DNA of 64,000 nt from Lelliottia jeotgali (GCA_002271215.1 CP018628.1:558001-622000); one strand, 5' to 3'; shown: positions 40,610 through 50,761, numbered from the stretch's first letter. Translations and numbers: made by a program. The notes: a model not told the origin generated them from the sequence alone.

Positions 40610-42001
40610 TTATTCCAGCAGGCGTAGCGTCTCGGCCAGCGGGCGTCGCAGCAGTTCCAGCGCCTCTTCGAAGCTCCGCACGTTGTTGTAGCCCATCACC
40701 AGCCCGTAGCGTTTGCCAGACCCGCGATACCACTCAGAAAGTGCATTGACCTGCAATTGCTGCGCCTGCCAGCAGCGGGCGATTTCGCGGTCGCAACTGC
40801 CTTTGGTCAGAAACGCGACAATGTGCATCCCGCCGTCGTTTTGCTCGGTGAAAAAGCGCTCGCCGTAGACTTCCTGAAGCGCGGCAATCATCCAGTCTCG
40901 GCGCTGCTGATACAGCGTGCGCATCTTCTTAAGATGGCGGAAAAAATGGCCTTCATTAAGAAAGGCGGTGAGGATTTTTTGCGTCAGCACCGGCTGGCCG
41001 CTGGCGACAATATCCGCGCAGTCGGTAAAGGCCTCGACGGTGCTGGCGGGCATCACCAGATAGCCCATGCGCAGGGACGGCATTACGGTTTTGCTGAAGG
41101 TGCCCATAAAAATCACCCGATCGTGACGATCGAGGCTTTTCAGCGACGGAAGCACTTTGCGGGTGTAGTGAAATTCGCCGTCATAGTCGTCCTCGATGAT
41201 CCACGCGTCGTTTTGTGTTGCCCAGTCGAGCAACTGCTGTTTGCGCGGCAGCGACAGCGTCACTGCCAGCGGGCTTTGATGTGACGGGGTGACGATAGCA
41301 AAGCGGGCGTCGCGGTGATGGCGCAGAAGATAGTCCGTATCCATACCGGAACGATCCACGGGGACGGTGTGCAGGCGCGGCACGATCCGTTTCAACAGCT
41401 GCTGGCCCATAAAATAGCCCGGATCTTCAAACACCACTTTGTCACTGCGACTCGCCAGCGTATCGAGGATCAAACGCAGGCTGCCGCTGTAGCCGCTGGT
41501 GATCAGCACCTGCTCCGCCGTGCAGGACAGCCCACGCGAAATGTTCAGATAGCGGGCAATCGCCTGGCGCAGGGGAGCCCAACCCATCACCGGCGGGTTC
41601 AGCATCTCGTCCTGACGCATCGAGCGCGTCGCCTGGCCTGCTAATAGCAGCCACTTTTTATAGGGAAAACTGTCCAGCGCCGGAATACCCGCACGTAAAA
41701 AACCGGCGCGTTCACGTTGGGTGATCAGCGATTCTGGCAGTGTGCCGGTGGCTTGTTCTAAGGGCGCGGATTGTTTTACCGGGAGATTCAAATCAGGATT
41801 TACCCGCGTCCCGCGCGCGCCCTGACTGACCAGATAACCTTCACCGATCAGAATCGCATAGGCGGTTTCGACGGTTTTGCGCGCCACCTTCAGCTCTTCG
41901 GCCAGCACGCGAATGGCAGGCACTTTGTCGCCGGGCTTCAGCACGCCGCGCGTAATGTTGTCGCGATAGCGGGTGTAAATGTCGTGATAGCCCGATTTCA
42001 T
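40610..42001 (-). CDS. MocR/PdxR-type regulator with aminotransferase-like domain
   Basis: A 463-residue protein: GntR winged helix (LKPGDKVPAIRVLAEELKVARKTVETAY) and a PLP-binding fold (lysine in GTFSKTVMPSLRMGY, DDYDGEF). Members regulate B6 synthesis, GABA or unknown targets. It is divergent from an AhpD-like gene across about 100 bases, which is its most likely target. Confidence 0.85.
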   Translation of the reverse strand: MKSGYHDIYTRYRDNITRGVLKPGDKVPAIRVLAEELKVARKTVETAYAILIGEGYLVSQGARGTRVNPDLNLPVKQSAPLEQATGTLPESLITQRERAGFLRAGIPALDSFPYKKWLLLAGQATRSMRQDEMLNPPVMGWAPLRQAIARYLNISRGLSCTAEQVLITSGYSGSLRLILDTLASRSDKVVFEDPGYFMGQQLLKRIVPRLHTVPVDRSGMDTDYLLRHHRDARFAIVTPSHQSPLAVTLSLPRKQQLLDWATQNDAWIIEDDYDGEFHYTRKVLPSLKSLDRHDRVIFMGTFSKTVMPSLRMGYLVMPASTVEAFTDCADIVASGQPVLTQKILTAFLNEGHFFRHLKKMRTLYQQRRDWMIAALQEVYGERFFTEQNDGGMHIVAFLTKGSCDREIARCWQAQQLQVNALSEWYRGSGKRYGLVMGYNNVRSFEEALELLRRPLAETLRLLE

Positions 42002-42102
42002 GTCCTACCTCGTTTCACCGGTTTTGTGTCTTTTTACTATGTCATGATCGGCGTAGATTTGCCCCATCGCATTTGATATGCCGCATAAAAAGAGGAAAGA
42101 CA

Positions 42103-42582
42103 ATGAGCACTCGCGTTAACCACCACAAAGCCACACCTGCACTGGCCAAAGCCCTGTCCGACCTGAGCATGGCTGTCGGTAAAACTTCCATTGAACCGGC
42201 CCTTAAGCACCTGATCGATATCCGCGTTTCCCAGCTGAATGGCTGTACCTTCTGTCTGGATATGCACTCGAAAGAGGCGAAAATTGCCGGGGAGCGCGAG
42301 CTGCGCCTGTATCACCTGACGGTCTGGCGCGAATCGCCGCTGTTCAGCGCCCGCGAAAAAGCGGCGCTTGCCTTCACCGAAGCCCTGACCCAAATCAGCG
42401 TGGAAGGGATTAGCGACGAGCTGTACCGCAGCGTGTCAGAGCACTTCTCCGACACCGAAATTTCCGAGCTGAACTTTGCCATTGTGGCGATCAACGCCTG
42501 GAACCGTCTGGGGATCACCTCACGCATGGAGCCTGGTGCGATGGACGTGGCTTATGGTTTGAATAAAGCTAACCTGGAATAA
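42103..42582 (+). CDS. Carboxymuconolactone decarboxylase-family (AhpD-like) protein
   Basis: A 159-residue protein with the AhpD-type redox motif C48-TF-C51-LDM-H55, suggesting peroxidase or disulfide reductase activity. The AGAGG ribosome-binding site precedes the ATG. It is divergent from the MocR-type regulator. Its 3' end overlaps the convergent LysR gene by 14 bases. Confidence 0.87.
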   Translation: MSTRVNHHKATPALAKALSDLSMAVGKTSIEPALKHLIDIRVSQLNGCTFCLDMHSKEAKIAGERELRLYHLTVWRESPLFSAREKAALAFTEALTQISVEGISDELYRSVSEHFSDTEISELNFAIVAINAWNRLGITSRMEPGAMDVAYGLNKANLE

Positions 42583-43471
42583 TCCCGCGTTCGCGAACCA
42601 GTGCCACCAGCGCCCGCAAACCCGGCGGAACGTGCCGGTGGCCGGGATAATAGAGACGCAGCCCGGCAAAGGGCTGCGTCCAGTCATTAAGTACGCTCAC
42701 CAGTTCACCCGATGCCAGCTCTTGCTGGATATAAAGTTCCGGTAAAAACCCTATCCCCAGACCCGCTTTGACCGCCCGTATTGAGGCAAACAGATCCGAT
42801 GTCGCAAAGCGCGGCGGAACCGCTAGCTCGTAACGTTCGCCGCGTCGTTCCAGTTCCCAGCGATAAATCCCCCCGTGCGCCATTCGCATACCAATTCCCT
42901 GATGGTGCAGCAGCTCGTCCGGCGTTTGTGGGATGCCGTGGCGAGCCAAATAATCCGGCGTGGCGGTGACGAGCTGGCGGATATCGGCGGTAAGTGGGAT
43001 GGCGATCATGTCCTGCGGGACGGACTCTTCCAGACGGATCCCCGCATCAAAACCCTCGGCGACAATGTCGATCAGACGCGCTTCGCTCGCCGTTTCCACG
43101 CGCATTTTCGGGTAGCGGATCATGTAGTCGATCAGCAGGTCATCGAGAAACAGTGGGCCGATATTGTTCGGTACGTTCAGGCGCAGGGTTCCGGCAGGTT
43201 CGTTTGTCTCGCTGTGGATCTCTTCGCTGGCCTGGCGGATCTCCTGCAAAGCGGGGCCGATCCGCGCCACGTACCGCTGCCCGGCATCCGTCAGCGCGAC
43301 GCTACGCGTAGTGCGGTTAAACAGACGCGTTTGCAGGCGGCTTTCCAGCCCGGCGATGGCGTTGCTCACCGCAGTCGCTGACATGCTCAGCTCCTGCGCC
43401 GCACCGCGAAAACTGCCGCGACGCACTACCGCCATCACCACTTCCAGCTCTGTGAGTCCTGAACGATGCAT
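42569..43471 (-). CDS. LysR-family regulator
   Basis: A 300-residue LysR regulator: N-terminal HTH (LTELEVVMAVVRRGSFRGAA) and effector-binding domain. Divergent from the aldehyde dehydrogenase gene across 99 bases, it probably controls that gene. The effector is unknown. Confidence 0.88.
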   Translation of the reverse strand: MHRSGLTELEVVMAVVRRGSFRGAAQELSMSATAVSNAIAGLESRLQTRLFNRTTRSVALTDAGQRYVARIGPALQEIRQASEEIHSETNEPAGTLRLNVPNNIGPLFLDDLLIDYMIRYPKMRVETASEARLIDIVAEGFDAGIRLEESVPQDMIAIPLTADIRQLVTATPDYLARHGIPQTPDELLHHQGIGMRMAHGGIYRWELERRGERYELAVPPRFATSDLFASIRAVKAGLGIGFLPELYIQQELASGELVSVLNDWTQPFAGLRLYYPGHRHVPPGLRALVALVRERGIIPG

Positions 43472-43570
43472 AGATTATCCTGAAAATCGAAATAACCTTT
43501 GCAGGATAGCGTGGATTATCGAAACGTTAAAGGCGTGCCAGACTGAGGTCAATCAGCCTGAGGAGGTGTT

Positions 43571-44980
43571 ATGCGTCATATCGAACAGATTTTTATTAAC
43601 GGCGAATTTGTCACGCCGCACGGCACAGAGCGTTTTGATCTCTACAATCCAGCCACCGCGCAGGTCTTCGGTCAGGTCCGTCTTGCGGATGATCACGATG
43701 CCGAACGCGCGATTGCGGCGGCAAAAGCAGCGTTTCCGGGATGGGCCAAAACCACCCGTGAGGAGCGGATTGCCGCCCTGAAGCGGATGCATGCGGCGGT
43801 CACGGCGCGTCATGATGAATTACTGGAAGCCATAATCGAAGAGTACGGTGCGCCCGCGTCGCGCTCGGCGTGGATGGCGAGCTATCCGGCAGACGTGATT
43901 GCCCAGGCCATCGATGCGCTGGAAAGCTTTGAGTTCACCACTCAGACTGGCGCTGCGACTGTGCAGATGACGCCGCTCGGCGTGGCGGGTCTGATAACAC
44001 CGTGGAACAGCGATGCCGGGTTTATCTGCGGCAAACTGGCGGCGGCGCTGGCTGCCGGCTGTACGGCGGTGATCAAACCGAGCGAAATGAGCGCGTGGCA
44101 AACACAGATTATCACCGAAGCCCTGAACGAAGCCGGGCTGCCCGCAGGCGTGTTTAACATCGTCACCGGGCGCGGTGAAACGGTCGGGGAGACGATCAGT
44201 CGTCATCCGGACGTGGCAAAAATCTCGTTCACCGGTTCAACGAACACGGGCAAAGCGATCCTGCGTAATGCGGCGGAGAGTTTTAAACGCGTCACGCTAG
44301 AATTAGGTGGGAAATCGCCGACGATCGTTTTGGAAGACGCCGATTTAGCCGAGGCGGTTCCGCTGGCGATTCAGGCCGGGCTAATGAACAGCGGGCAGGC
44401 GTGCGTCGCCGGAACGCGTATTCTGGTGCCGCAATCGCGTAAAGCCGAATGCGAAACGGCGCTCGCCGAGGCGATGGCGGCGGTGAAATCGGGCGACCCG
44501 CGCGACCCGGCAACGGAAGTGGGGCCGATGGTCAGCGAAAAGCAGTGGCTTCGCGTGCAGGGCTATATCCGCAAAGGCACTCAAGAGGGCGCACGGCTGC
44601 TGGCGGGTGGAGAAGGACGACCGGACGGAACACAGGCTGGCTGGTTTGTTCGCCCGACGCTGTTTACCGACGTGGAAAACCAGATGACTATCGCACGCGA
44701 CGAGATTTTTGGCCCGGTTCTGTCGATCCTCACCTATCGTGATGAGGACGAAGCGATCGCCATTGCCAACGACACGGATTACGGCCTGAGCGCGCTGGTC
44801 CTTGGCGGTGAGCGTGCGGCTGTCGTCGCGCAGCAAATCGAATCTGGCCGTGTGCTGGTGAACACCCTCGCCCACGAACCGAAAGCGCCATTCGGCGGAT
44901 TCAAACATTCCGGCGTAGGCCGCGAAATGGGCGCGTGGGGGATTGGCGCGTTTATGGAGCCGAAGACGATTATTGGCTAA
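43571..44980 (+). CDS. NAD(P)-dependent aldehyde dehydrogenase
   Basis: A 469-residue enzyme of the aldehyde dehydrogenase superfamily. The general-base glutamate is in LELGGKSPT and the catalytic cysteine in NSGQACVAGTR; the cofactor loop FTGSTNTGK is present. Its physiological substrate is not predictable. The stop is followed by two REP elements. GAGGAGGTG precedes the ATG. Confidence 0.88.
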   Translation: MRHIEQIFINGEFVTPHGTERFDLYNPATAQVFGQVRLADDHDAERAIAAAKAAFPGWAKTTREERIAALKRMHAAVTARHDELLEAIIEEYGAPASRSAWMASYPADVIAQAIDALESFEFTTQTGAATVQMTPLGVAGLITPWNSDAGFICGKLAAALAAGCTAVIKPSEMSAWQTQIITEALNEAGLPAGVFNIVTGRGETVGETISRHPDVAKISFTGSTNTGKAILRNAAESFKRVTLELGGKSPTIVLEDADLAEAVPLAIQAGLMNSGQACVAGTRILVPQSRKAECETALAEAMAAVKSGDPRDPATEVGPMVSEKQWLRVQGYIRKGTQEGARLLAGGEGRPDGTQAGWFVRPTLFTDVENQMTIARDEIFGPVLSILTYRDEDEAIAIANDTDYGLSALVLGGERAAVVAQQIESGRVLVNTLAHEPKAPFGGFKHSGVGREMGAWGIGAFMEPKTIIG

Positions 44981-44986
44981 CACCCT

Positions 44987-45058
44987 GCCCGGTGGCGCTG
45001 CGCTTACCGGGCCTACAAAACCCGAAAGGTAGGCCGGATAAGCATTGCGCCATCCGGC
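44987..45058. repeat. Pair of REP elements in opposite orientation (BIME-like)
   Basis: One element at 44987-45016 (GCCCGGTGGCGC..GGGCCTAC) and one at 45029-45058 (GTAGGCCGGATAAGC..CCGGC), 12 bases apart. Confidence 0.8.
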
Positions 45059-45141
45059 AATACCGATATTTCGCTCCTCAACGAAGCATCCCTCCTGATT
45101 CCCCTGCATGCTCTTCGCAATATCACAGCGGAGAGACACTT

Positions 45142-45468
45142 ATGATCGCAGTCCTTTTTGAAGCACAGTCCGCACCGGCGCATCAGGCGCGCTATCTGGA
45201 ACTGGCGGCGGAGCTAAAACCGCTGCTGGCGGATATCGACGGATTTATCGATATCGAGCGTTTTCAGAGCCTGACCACCGAAGGCAAAATTCTGTCACTT
45301 TCGTGGTGGCGGGATGAAGAGGCTATCCGCGCCTGGAAGCAGAACGTTTTCCACAAGGCGGCGCAATCCGAGGGGCGGGAGTCGATTTTCGCGTATTACC
45401 GCATTCGCGTAGTGCAGCTGGTCAGAGAATATGGTTCGGGTGACAAGCCGGAGCAGGGCTCATGCTAA
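45142..45468 (+). CDS. Antibiotic biosynthesis monooxygenase (ABM)-fold protein
   Basis: A 108-residue dimeric ferredoxin-like alpha/beta-barrel protein. Features: the DIDGFIDIERFQS segment, LSLSWWRDEEAIRAWK and a terminal YYRIRVVQL strand. Enzymes with this fold oxidise quinones or degrade heme. It overlaps the downstream regulator gene by seven bases, which suggests co-regulation. Confidence 0.82.
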   Translation: MIAVLFEAQSAPAHQARYLELAAELKPLLADIDGFIDIERFQSLTTEGKILSLSWWRDEEAIRAWKQNVFHKAAQSEGRESIFAYYRIRVVQLVREYGSGDKPEQGSC

Positions 45469-46199
45469 GCTGGTGGCAACGGTCAATCATACGTGGGCAG
45501 CCTGTGCAGAAGAAAAGTTTACCGACTGAGAATAGCGACGCGCTGGAGTGTGCCGTTGCGGCGATTGCGGCGGCGATGGCCGATCTGTCACGGGTTAAAA
45601 TGCTCTCTGCTCTGATGGATGGTCGCGCCTGGACCGCAACAGAACTGAGCGCGGCGGCGGATGTGGCACCGTCCACGGCCAGCGGGCATCTGGCGCGGCT
45701 GGTGGAGGGAAAACTGATCGTCTGTCTGTCTCAGGGGCGTCATCGTTATTACCGGCTTGCCGGGCATGATGTCGCCGAGCTGGTGGAGCAGATCATGGGG
45801 ATTTCGTGGAGCCGCATCATGCCGCCGGAAACCACGGCACCGAAATCCATGCGCGAGGCGCGTACCTGCTACGACCATCTGGCGGGCACGATCGCGGTGC
45901 AGATTTACGATTTTATGCAGACGGAAAACTGGCTGGAGCCGGACGGTTCGGCGCTGACCGTTCACGGGCGCGAGCAGTTCCTGAAACTCGGTATTCCAGT
46001 GAATACTCACTCCCGGCGCAAAGCATGCTGCGCCTGTCTGGACTGGAGCGAGCGACGATTTCACCTGGGCGGTGAAGCGGGCGCTGCGCTGCTGATTTTT
46101 CTGGAAACCAAAGGGTGGATTCAGCGGGTGGCGGGGTATCGGGAGGTGGTAGTGACGTCTGCCGGGAAAAGCGCTATTCGTCAGCATTTCAGCCGCTAA
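45462..46199 (+). CDS. ArsR-family winged-helix regulator
   Basis: A 245-residue regulator with an N-terminal ArsR/SmtB HTH (ALMDGRAWTATELSAAADVAPSTASGHLARL, then a wing SQGRHRYYRLAG) and a longer C-terminal domain with cysteines (KACCACLDWSERRFHLGG). The start overlaps the ABM gene. It may sense a redox or electrophile signal; that is inference. Confidence 0.83.
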   Translation: MLSWWQRSIIRGQPVQKKSLPTENSDALECAVAAIAAAMADLSRVKMLSALMDGRAWTATELSAAADVAPSTASGHLARLVEGKLIVCLSQGRHRYYRLAGHDVAELVEQIMGISWSRIMPPETTAPKSMREARTCYDHLAGTIAVQIYDFMQTENWLEPDGSALTVHGREQFLKLGIPVNTHSRRKACCACLDWSERRFHLGGEAGAALLIFLETKGWIQRVAGYREVVVTSAGKSAIRQHFSR

Positions 46200-46201
46200 A
46201 C

Positions 46202-46231
46202 GCCCGGTGGCGCTGCGCTTACCGGGCCTAC
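46202..46231. repeat. REP element
   Basis: GCCCGGTGGCGCTGCGC..CCGGGCCTAC immediately after the ArsR-type gene. Confidence 0.8.
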
Positions 46232-46245
46232 AGGGCGGTTTTTCT

Positions 46246-46279
46246 CCCTCTCCCTGCGGGAGAGGGTTGGGGTGAGGGC
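46246..46279. repeat. Dispersed hairpin repeat, second copy
   Basis: CCCTCTCCC/GGGAGAGGG followed by TTGGGGTGAGGGC, the inverse of the copy at 38322-38354. Confidence 0.65.
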
Positions 46280-46388
46280 AACAGCGCGCACCGAAAACAA
46301 ATTCGCAATTCCTGCTCTTTCTCCTCTCGTTTCTTGATACTTACCCTGATAACTATTATCTTGCTTGCGTGTGATGAGAGGATTTCCC

Positions 46389-46859
46389 GTGAGCGAAGAA
46401 GATCTGTTTTGCCGCAGGCCGATGGGGATGCGGATGGCAATGATCGTGCGTCAATGGCGCGCGGTGATTGATGACGCCATTCTCGACACCGGCCTGACCC
46501 AGTCGAGCTGGACGGTGATGATGCAGCTCAAATCGCTGGGCGATAACGTCTCGGTCAGCGAACTGGCGGAAGTGCAGGGAATCGAACTGCCGCCGCTGAT
46601 GCGCACTCTGGCTCAGCTCGAAAAGCAGGGCTATCTGCTGCGCGCGGTATCGCCGTATGACAAGCGCATTCGCCTGCTCACGCTCACGCCTGAAGGCAAC
46701 GCTGTCCTGGAAACACTCACCCGCGTGATTGAGAATTTTCAGGAACGCGTGTCGCACAATATCGCGCCGGAACATCTGGAGATTTTCAGCGCAACATTAA
46801 ATCAAATCGCCTGCAATTTGCGGTCAATCCGCGAAGAAGACAACAAGACCCAAAAATAA
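46389..46859 (+). CDS. MarR-family regulator of the efflux operon
   Basis: A 156-residue MarR/SlyA-type repressor starting at GTG 46389, with GAGAGGA seven bases upstream. The winged helix is NVSVSELAEVQGIELPPLMRTLAQLEKQGYL, with a DKRIRLLTLT wing. Its stop overlaps the HlyD-family start by one base, so it regulates its own efflux operon. Confidence 0.86.
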   Translation: MSEEDLFCRRPMGMRMAMIVRQWRAVIDDAILDTGLTQSSWTVMMQLKSLGDNVSVSELAEVQGIELPPLMRTLAQLEKQGYLLRAVSPYDKRIRLLTLTPEGNAVLETLTRVIENFQERVSHNIAPEHLEIFSATLNQIACNLRSIREEDNKTQK

Positions 46860-47923
46860 TGACTCCTGAACAAAAGTTTGCCCGCTGGGTAAGGGTGAGT
46901 ATTGCCTCTTTCCTGCTGATGTTTGTCTATTTTATCGTCGCGGATATCTGGATCCCGCTGACGCCGGACTCCACCGTGATGCGCGTGGTGACGCCGGTCT
47001 CGGCGCGTGTCTCCGGTAATGTCGCGGCGGTGTACGTCCACAACAACAGCCAGGTAAAGAAGGGCGATGTGCTGTTTGAACTCGATGCGACGCCGTTTCG
47101 CAATAAAGTCGACGCTGCCCAGATCGAGCTGGAACAGGCCCGGCTCTCTAACCAACAGCTGGACGCACAGATCGTTGCCGCACAGGCCAATTTGAAAACC
47201 GCGCAGCTGACGGCCCGTAACGATAAAGTCACCTTTGACCGTTATCAGCGCCTGAGCACCCTGCAAAACGTCTCGCAGGCGGATCTGGATAAAGTGCGCA
47301 CCACCTGGCAGAGCAGCGAGCAGTCGGTGGCGAACCTGAACGCCAGCATCCATAACCTGCGCATTCAGCGCGGCGAGCGGGATGAACAGCATAACGTGAC
47401 GCTGCAAAAATACCGCAATGCACTGGAAGAGGCGGAGCTGAATCTGAGCTGGACCAAAGTCTATGCGCTGGCCGACGGCACCGTGAGTAACGTTCAGCTC
47501 AGCCCCGGTTTTTACGCCTCGTCCGGTTCTGCCGCGCTGGCGCTGGTGAATAACCAGACCGACATCGTCGCCGATTTCCGGGAGAAAAGCCTGCGCCATA
47601 CCCATCAGGGCACCGATGCTGCGGTGGTGTTTGACGCATTCCCGGGCCGCGTTTTCCGCGCCCATGTGACCAGCAGCGATGCGGGTATTTTGGCGGGGCA
47701 GGAAGCGGTTAACGGCGAGCTCTCTGCGCCTGAAACGTCAAACCGCTGGGTGCGCGACGCACAGCGCATGCGCATTCACATCGCGCTGGACGAAGATCTG
47801 CCGAAACATTTACCGACCGGTGCCCGCGCCACGGTGCAGCTGTATAACAGCGAAGGGCCGTTCGCGCGCTTCTTCTCCGGGCTGCAAATCCATCTCGTGA
47901 GCCTGCTGCATTATGTCTATTAA
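46859..47923 (+). CDS. HlyD/EmrA-family periplasmic adaptor
   Basis: A 354-residue membrane-fusion protein: a single N-terminal membrane anchor (VSIASFLLMFVYFIVADIW), a biotinyl-lipoyl-like segment (VYVHNNSQVKKGDVLFELD), a coiled-coil hairpin and a beta-barrel. It links an inner-membrane pump to the outside. It overlaps the DUF2955 gene by 11 bases. Confidence 0.88.
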   Translation: MTPEQKFARWVRVSIASFLLMFVYFIVADIWIPLTPDSTVMRVVTPVSARVSGNVAAVYVHNNSQVKKGDVLFELDATPFRNKVDAAQIELEQARLSNQQLDAQIVAAQANLKTAQLTARNDKVTFDRYQRLSTLQNVSQADLDKVRTTWQSSEQSVANLNASIHNLRIQRGERDEQHNVTLQKYRNALEEAELNLSWTKVYALADGTVSNVQLSPGFYASSGSAALALVNNQTDIVADFREKSLRHTHQGTDAAVVFDAFPGRVFRAHVTSSDAGILAGQEAVNGELSAPETSNRWVRDAQRMRIHIALDEDLPKHLPTGARATVQLYNSEGPFARFFSGLQIHLVSLLHYVY

Positions 47924-48980
47924 TACGCTCGCGCGGGTGTTTACCCCGCACGGCAACATCGTCTACACGGCCAACGATTTTCGCCAGACCCTGCGCATCG
48001 TCTTTGCCGGGATGATTGCTCTGAGTATTTCAACGTTTTACAACACCAGCTACGGCGTGTTTTACGTGGTCTATCCGATCATGCTCCTGTCGCTGGTGCC
48101 GGTTTTTAACCGCCACGTGGCGAAACAGTTTGTGTTCAGTGCGTCGCTGAACTGCATCGAAATGGTGATTATCATCGGCTATCTCTCGCAATGGCCGCTG
48201 ATCATGACGCTGGTGGTATTTGCCCTCTACGTGATGCGTTTTCGCTTTATGAGCCAGGGGCCGCTGTTCCTGTTTGGTTCGATGGGCGTGGTGTGCCAGA
48301 GCGTGATGCTCAACTTTATGAGCTACCCGACGACCAACTGGCACACGCTGCTGTTCTCGAACGTCGAGGCCAGCATCATGGCGGTCTGTTTAAGCGCGCT
48401 GATGAACTACCTGCTGCCGGACGTCGAACCGCGCAAGCCGCCACCGCTGATCGAGAAAAACGCCGCCCGCGTTCGCCACGAATCCCTGCTCTCCGGCACC
48501 GTGGCGACGCTGATTTTTGTCGTCTTCCAGATAAGCGATCTCAGCGATTCGCTGTCGGCGCTGATGGCGGGCGTGCTGATCCTCTTCCCGATGCACTATC
48601 GCGGCGCAGTGATGAGCTCCTTGTGGCGCGTGGTCGGAGTGGTCCTCGGCTGCCTGTATATTCTGGTGATGCAGCTGGTACTCTACGATCACAGCAGCCA
48701 CATGATTCTGATGATGCCGCTCATTGGTCTTGGGCTGGCGTTCGGCGCGCGTCTGCACGTGATGGAAAAGGTCGGTGCGGGCGTGGGTTTTGCCAGCATC
48801 ACCACTATCGGCATCATGTTTGGCCAGAACATGCACCCCGACGGCGACCTGGTGTTCAGTGACCTGTATCGCATCGTTTCCGTGACGGTGGCGCTTGTTG
48901 CTACGCTGACGCTGGTGTTCCTGGTGCATCTGTTCCTGAACCTTTTTGAACCTACCCGCTACGTCATTCGCGAACCGTGA
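47913..48980 (+). CDS. DUF2955 inner-membrane protein (efflux partner)
   Basis: A 355-residue polytopic membrane protein with two halves of about five helices each, of the DUF2955 family related to aromatic acid exporters (FUSC-like). It is always found beside HlyD-type adaptors, as here. A MarR repressor heads the operon, suggesting induction by a phenolic or drug-like compound; the substrate is unknown. Confidence 0.84.
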   Translation: MSINTLARVFTPHGNIVYTANDFRQTLRIVFAGMIALSISTFYNTSYGVFYVVYPIMLLSLVPVFNRHVAKQFVFSASLNCIEMVIIIGYLSQWPLIMTLVVFALYVMRFRFMSQGPLFLFGSMGVVCQSVMLNFMSYPTTNWHTLLFSNVEASIMAVCLSALMNYLLPDVEPRKPPPLIEKNAARVRHESLLSGTVATLIFVVFQISDLSDSLSALMAGVLILFPMHYRGAVMSSLWRVVGVVLGCLYILVMQLVLYDHSSHMILMMPLIGLGLAFGARLHVMEKVGAGVGFASITTIGIMFGQNMHPDGDLVFSDLYRIVSVTVALVATLTLVFLVHLFLNLFEPTRYVIREP

Positions 48981-49049
48981 CACACCCTTTTTCTGCGTTC
49001 TGTGCTATCACTGTCGGCCAGTCAATGGAGCGATAAAAGGAGCAGAGAG

Positions 49050-50723
49050 ATGTGGGAGACGAGGGCGCTGGAGCTGAATAATCAGGCGTACTGGAACTGG
49101 GAGAAAGCCTGCGAGCTGGTGGATTACGCCGTCGCGCATGATTTTAATACTCTGATTGTCGGGCAGGTGGATCTGTTCGACATGCTGGTTTCGCCAAAGG
49201 GTTATACGCCGCATCAGTACAACGATCGTCTCTCCAGCCAGCAGCGCGCCCGCTGCGTCTATCTCAATCGCCTCGGTAAACTGTGCCAGCAAAAAGGGCT
49301 GCGTTTTTATCTCCAGGCCAAAGAATTCAACTTCCCGACGGACCTGCTGCTGGCGCATCCGCATCTGTTTGAACCGGGCCACGGCGTGCGCTTTGACGTC
49401 GATTTCTGGTGCGCGTATCTGAGCGAGAAAGTGTCGTTAATCTGCCAGCGCATTCCGGCGCTGAGCGGCCTGCTTATCGCGATTTCCAATACCGACGGCC
49501 TGCTGCCCATCTCGCGCCCGAACTGGGAGCTGCAGGCGGACGACAACGCCCGGATCCCTGAGCGCGACGAGCGCAGTTTTGCCCTCTACAGCCGCTGCTT
49601 TAACACCCTTTCCCGCGCGATGCAGAAAGAGAACAAACATCTGGTGCTGCGCGTGTTTCCGGCGGGCAATCACGATCTTGGTAACGTGCTGGAGGCGATC
49701 CGCCCGCTGCCCGAGAGCGTCAGCGTCTCCATCAAGCTAACGCCCGAGCGCTTCTGGCCCTCATTCCCTAACAACCCGGCTCTGCTGGCGGTGCGCGAGC
49801 GTGAAGTATGGGCAGATATCGATCTGGTGGGCGAAGAGGTGGGCTGGGGCATTTTCCCGTTCCCGCGCATCGACGAGCTGCAGGGCCGCCTGCTGTGGTG
49901 TCGCAGCAATCCGGCGATCCGCGGCGCGGTGTGCAAAACCAGCTGGGAAGGGGTCGATAACCACTGGATCATGGGCACCTTGAGCGAGTGCAACCTGGTG
50001 GCGTGCAGCCGGATGCTGGCGAACGATGGCGCGCATCTGTCGCGCGATCAGCTCCTGACCTACTGGCTCGACGAAAGCTACGGCTGGCGGCCCGAACCGC
50101 CGGTGTTCGAAGAATTCACCGCTATGCTGGAGCAGGCCGGGCAGGTGCTGTACAGCGCGATTTACGTCCGCGACCACGTGTTTCATCGCCACAGCCAGGT
50201 TCCGGAAAGCTACGGCCAGGCGGTGTGGAGTTTGTACGGCCAGCTCAACCGCAACCACTGGCTGCCGGGCTCGGAGCGCGATATCTCCTTTAACGCCAGC
50301 GACGTGGAAACCTCCGCCGCCTGCCTGTCGCGCATCGCCAAAGAGAAAGACGACGCCCGCGACGCCTCTGTGAACTTGCGTGAACAGGCGCTGCGTTTTG
50401 CTGAAACCGCAGCGTTCCCGTATGCGCTGAAAAAACGCTGGCTGGAGGAGTGGCAAGGTTTTGCTCTTTACTGCCATCTGTTCCTGCATGCGCAAAAGGC
50501 CTTCTTCACCCTGCGCTTTGCCCGAGAGGTGGAAAACAGCTGGAGCATGCGCGAGATCTGCCAGATTAACATTCAGGAGCTGTATCGCAGCGCGTCCGAG
50601 ATGGAAGACTATTGCACAAAACACGCCGATGCCTCGCCGGGATTGCACGTCCTGTTTGATGCCTCGCGCGTGCGGGCGCTGGCGGACAGTCTGGGGGATG
50701 AGCTGAAAGCGCTGAAAGGGTGA
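49050..50723 (+). CDS. Unknown TIM-barrel-like glycosidase-type protein
   Basis: A 557-residue protein starting at ATG 49050 (AAAGGAG upstream). The first 300 residues have the alternating strand-helix pattern of glycosidase barrels (VDYAVAHDFNTLIVGQVDLF, GLRFYLQAKEFNFP, GLLIAISNTDG, LVLRVFPAGNHD). It resembles alpha-glucuronidase-type proteins without a decisive motif. The C-terminal third is helical. It is 227 bases upstream of the GH105 operon and may share its purpose. No signal peptide. Confidence 0.6.
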   Translation: MWETRALELNNQAYWNWEKACELVDYAVAHDFNTLIVGQVDLFDMLVSPKGYTPHQYNDRLSSQQRARCVYLNRLGKLCQQKGLRFYLQAKEFNFPTDLLLAHPHLFEPGHGVRFDVDFWCAYLSEKVSLICQRIPALSGLLIAISNTDGLLPISRPNWELQADDNARIPERDERSFALYSRCFNTLSRAMQKENKHLVLRVFPAGNHDLGNVLEAIRPLPESVSVSIKLTPERFWPSFPNNPALLAVREREVWADIDLVGEEVGWGIFPFPRIDELQGRLLWCRSNPAIRGAVCKTSWEGVDNHWIMGTLSECNLVACSRMLANDGAHLSRDQLLTYWLDESYGWRPEPPVFEEFTAMLEQAGQVLYSAIYVRDHVFHRHSQVPESYGQAVWSLYGQLNRNHWLPGSERDISFNASDVETSAACLSRIAKEKDDARDASVNLREQALRFAETAAFPYALKKRWLEEWQGFALYCHLFLHAQKAFFTLRFAREVENSWSMREICQINIQELYRSASEMEDYCTKHADASPGLHVLFDASRVRALADSLGDELKALKG

Positions 50724-50761
50724 CGCAGGTCACGCCTTCAGGCGCTGTCGGGGCGTGTTCC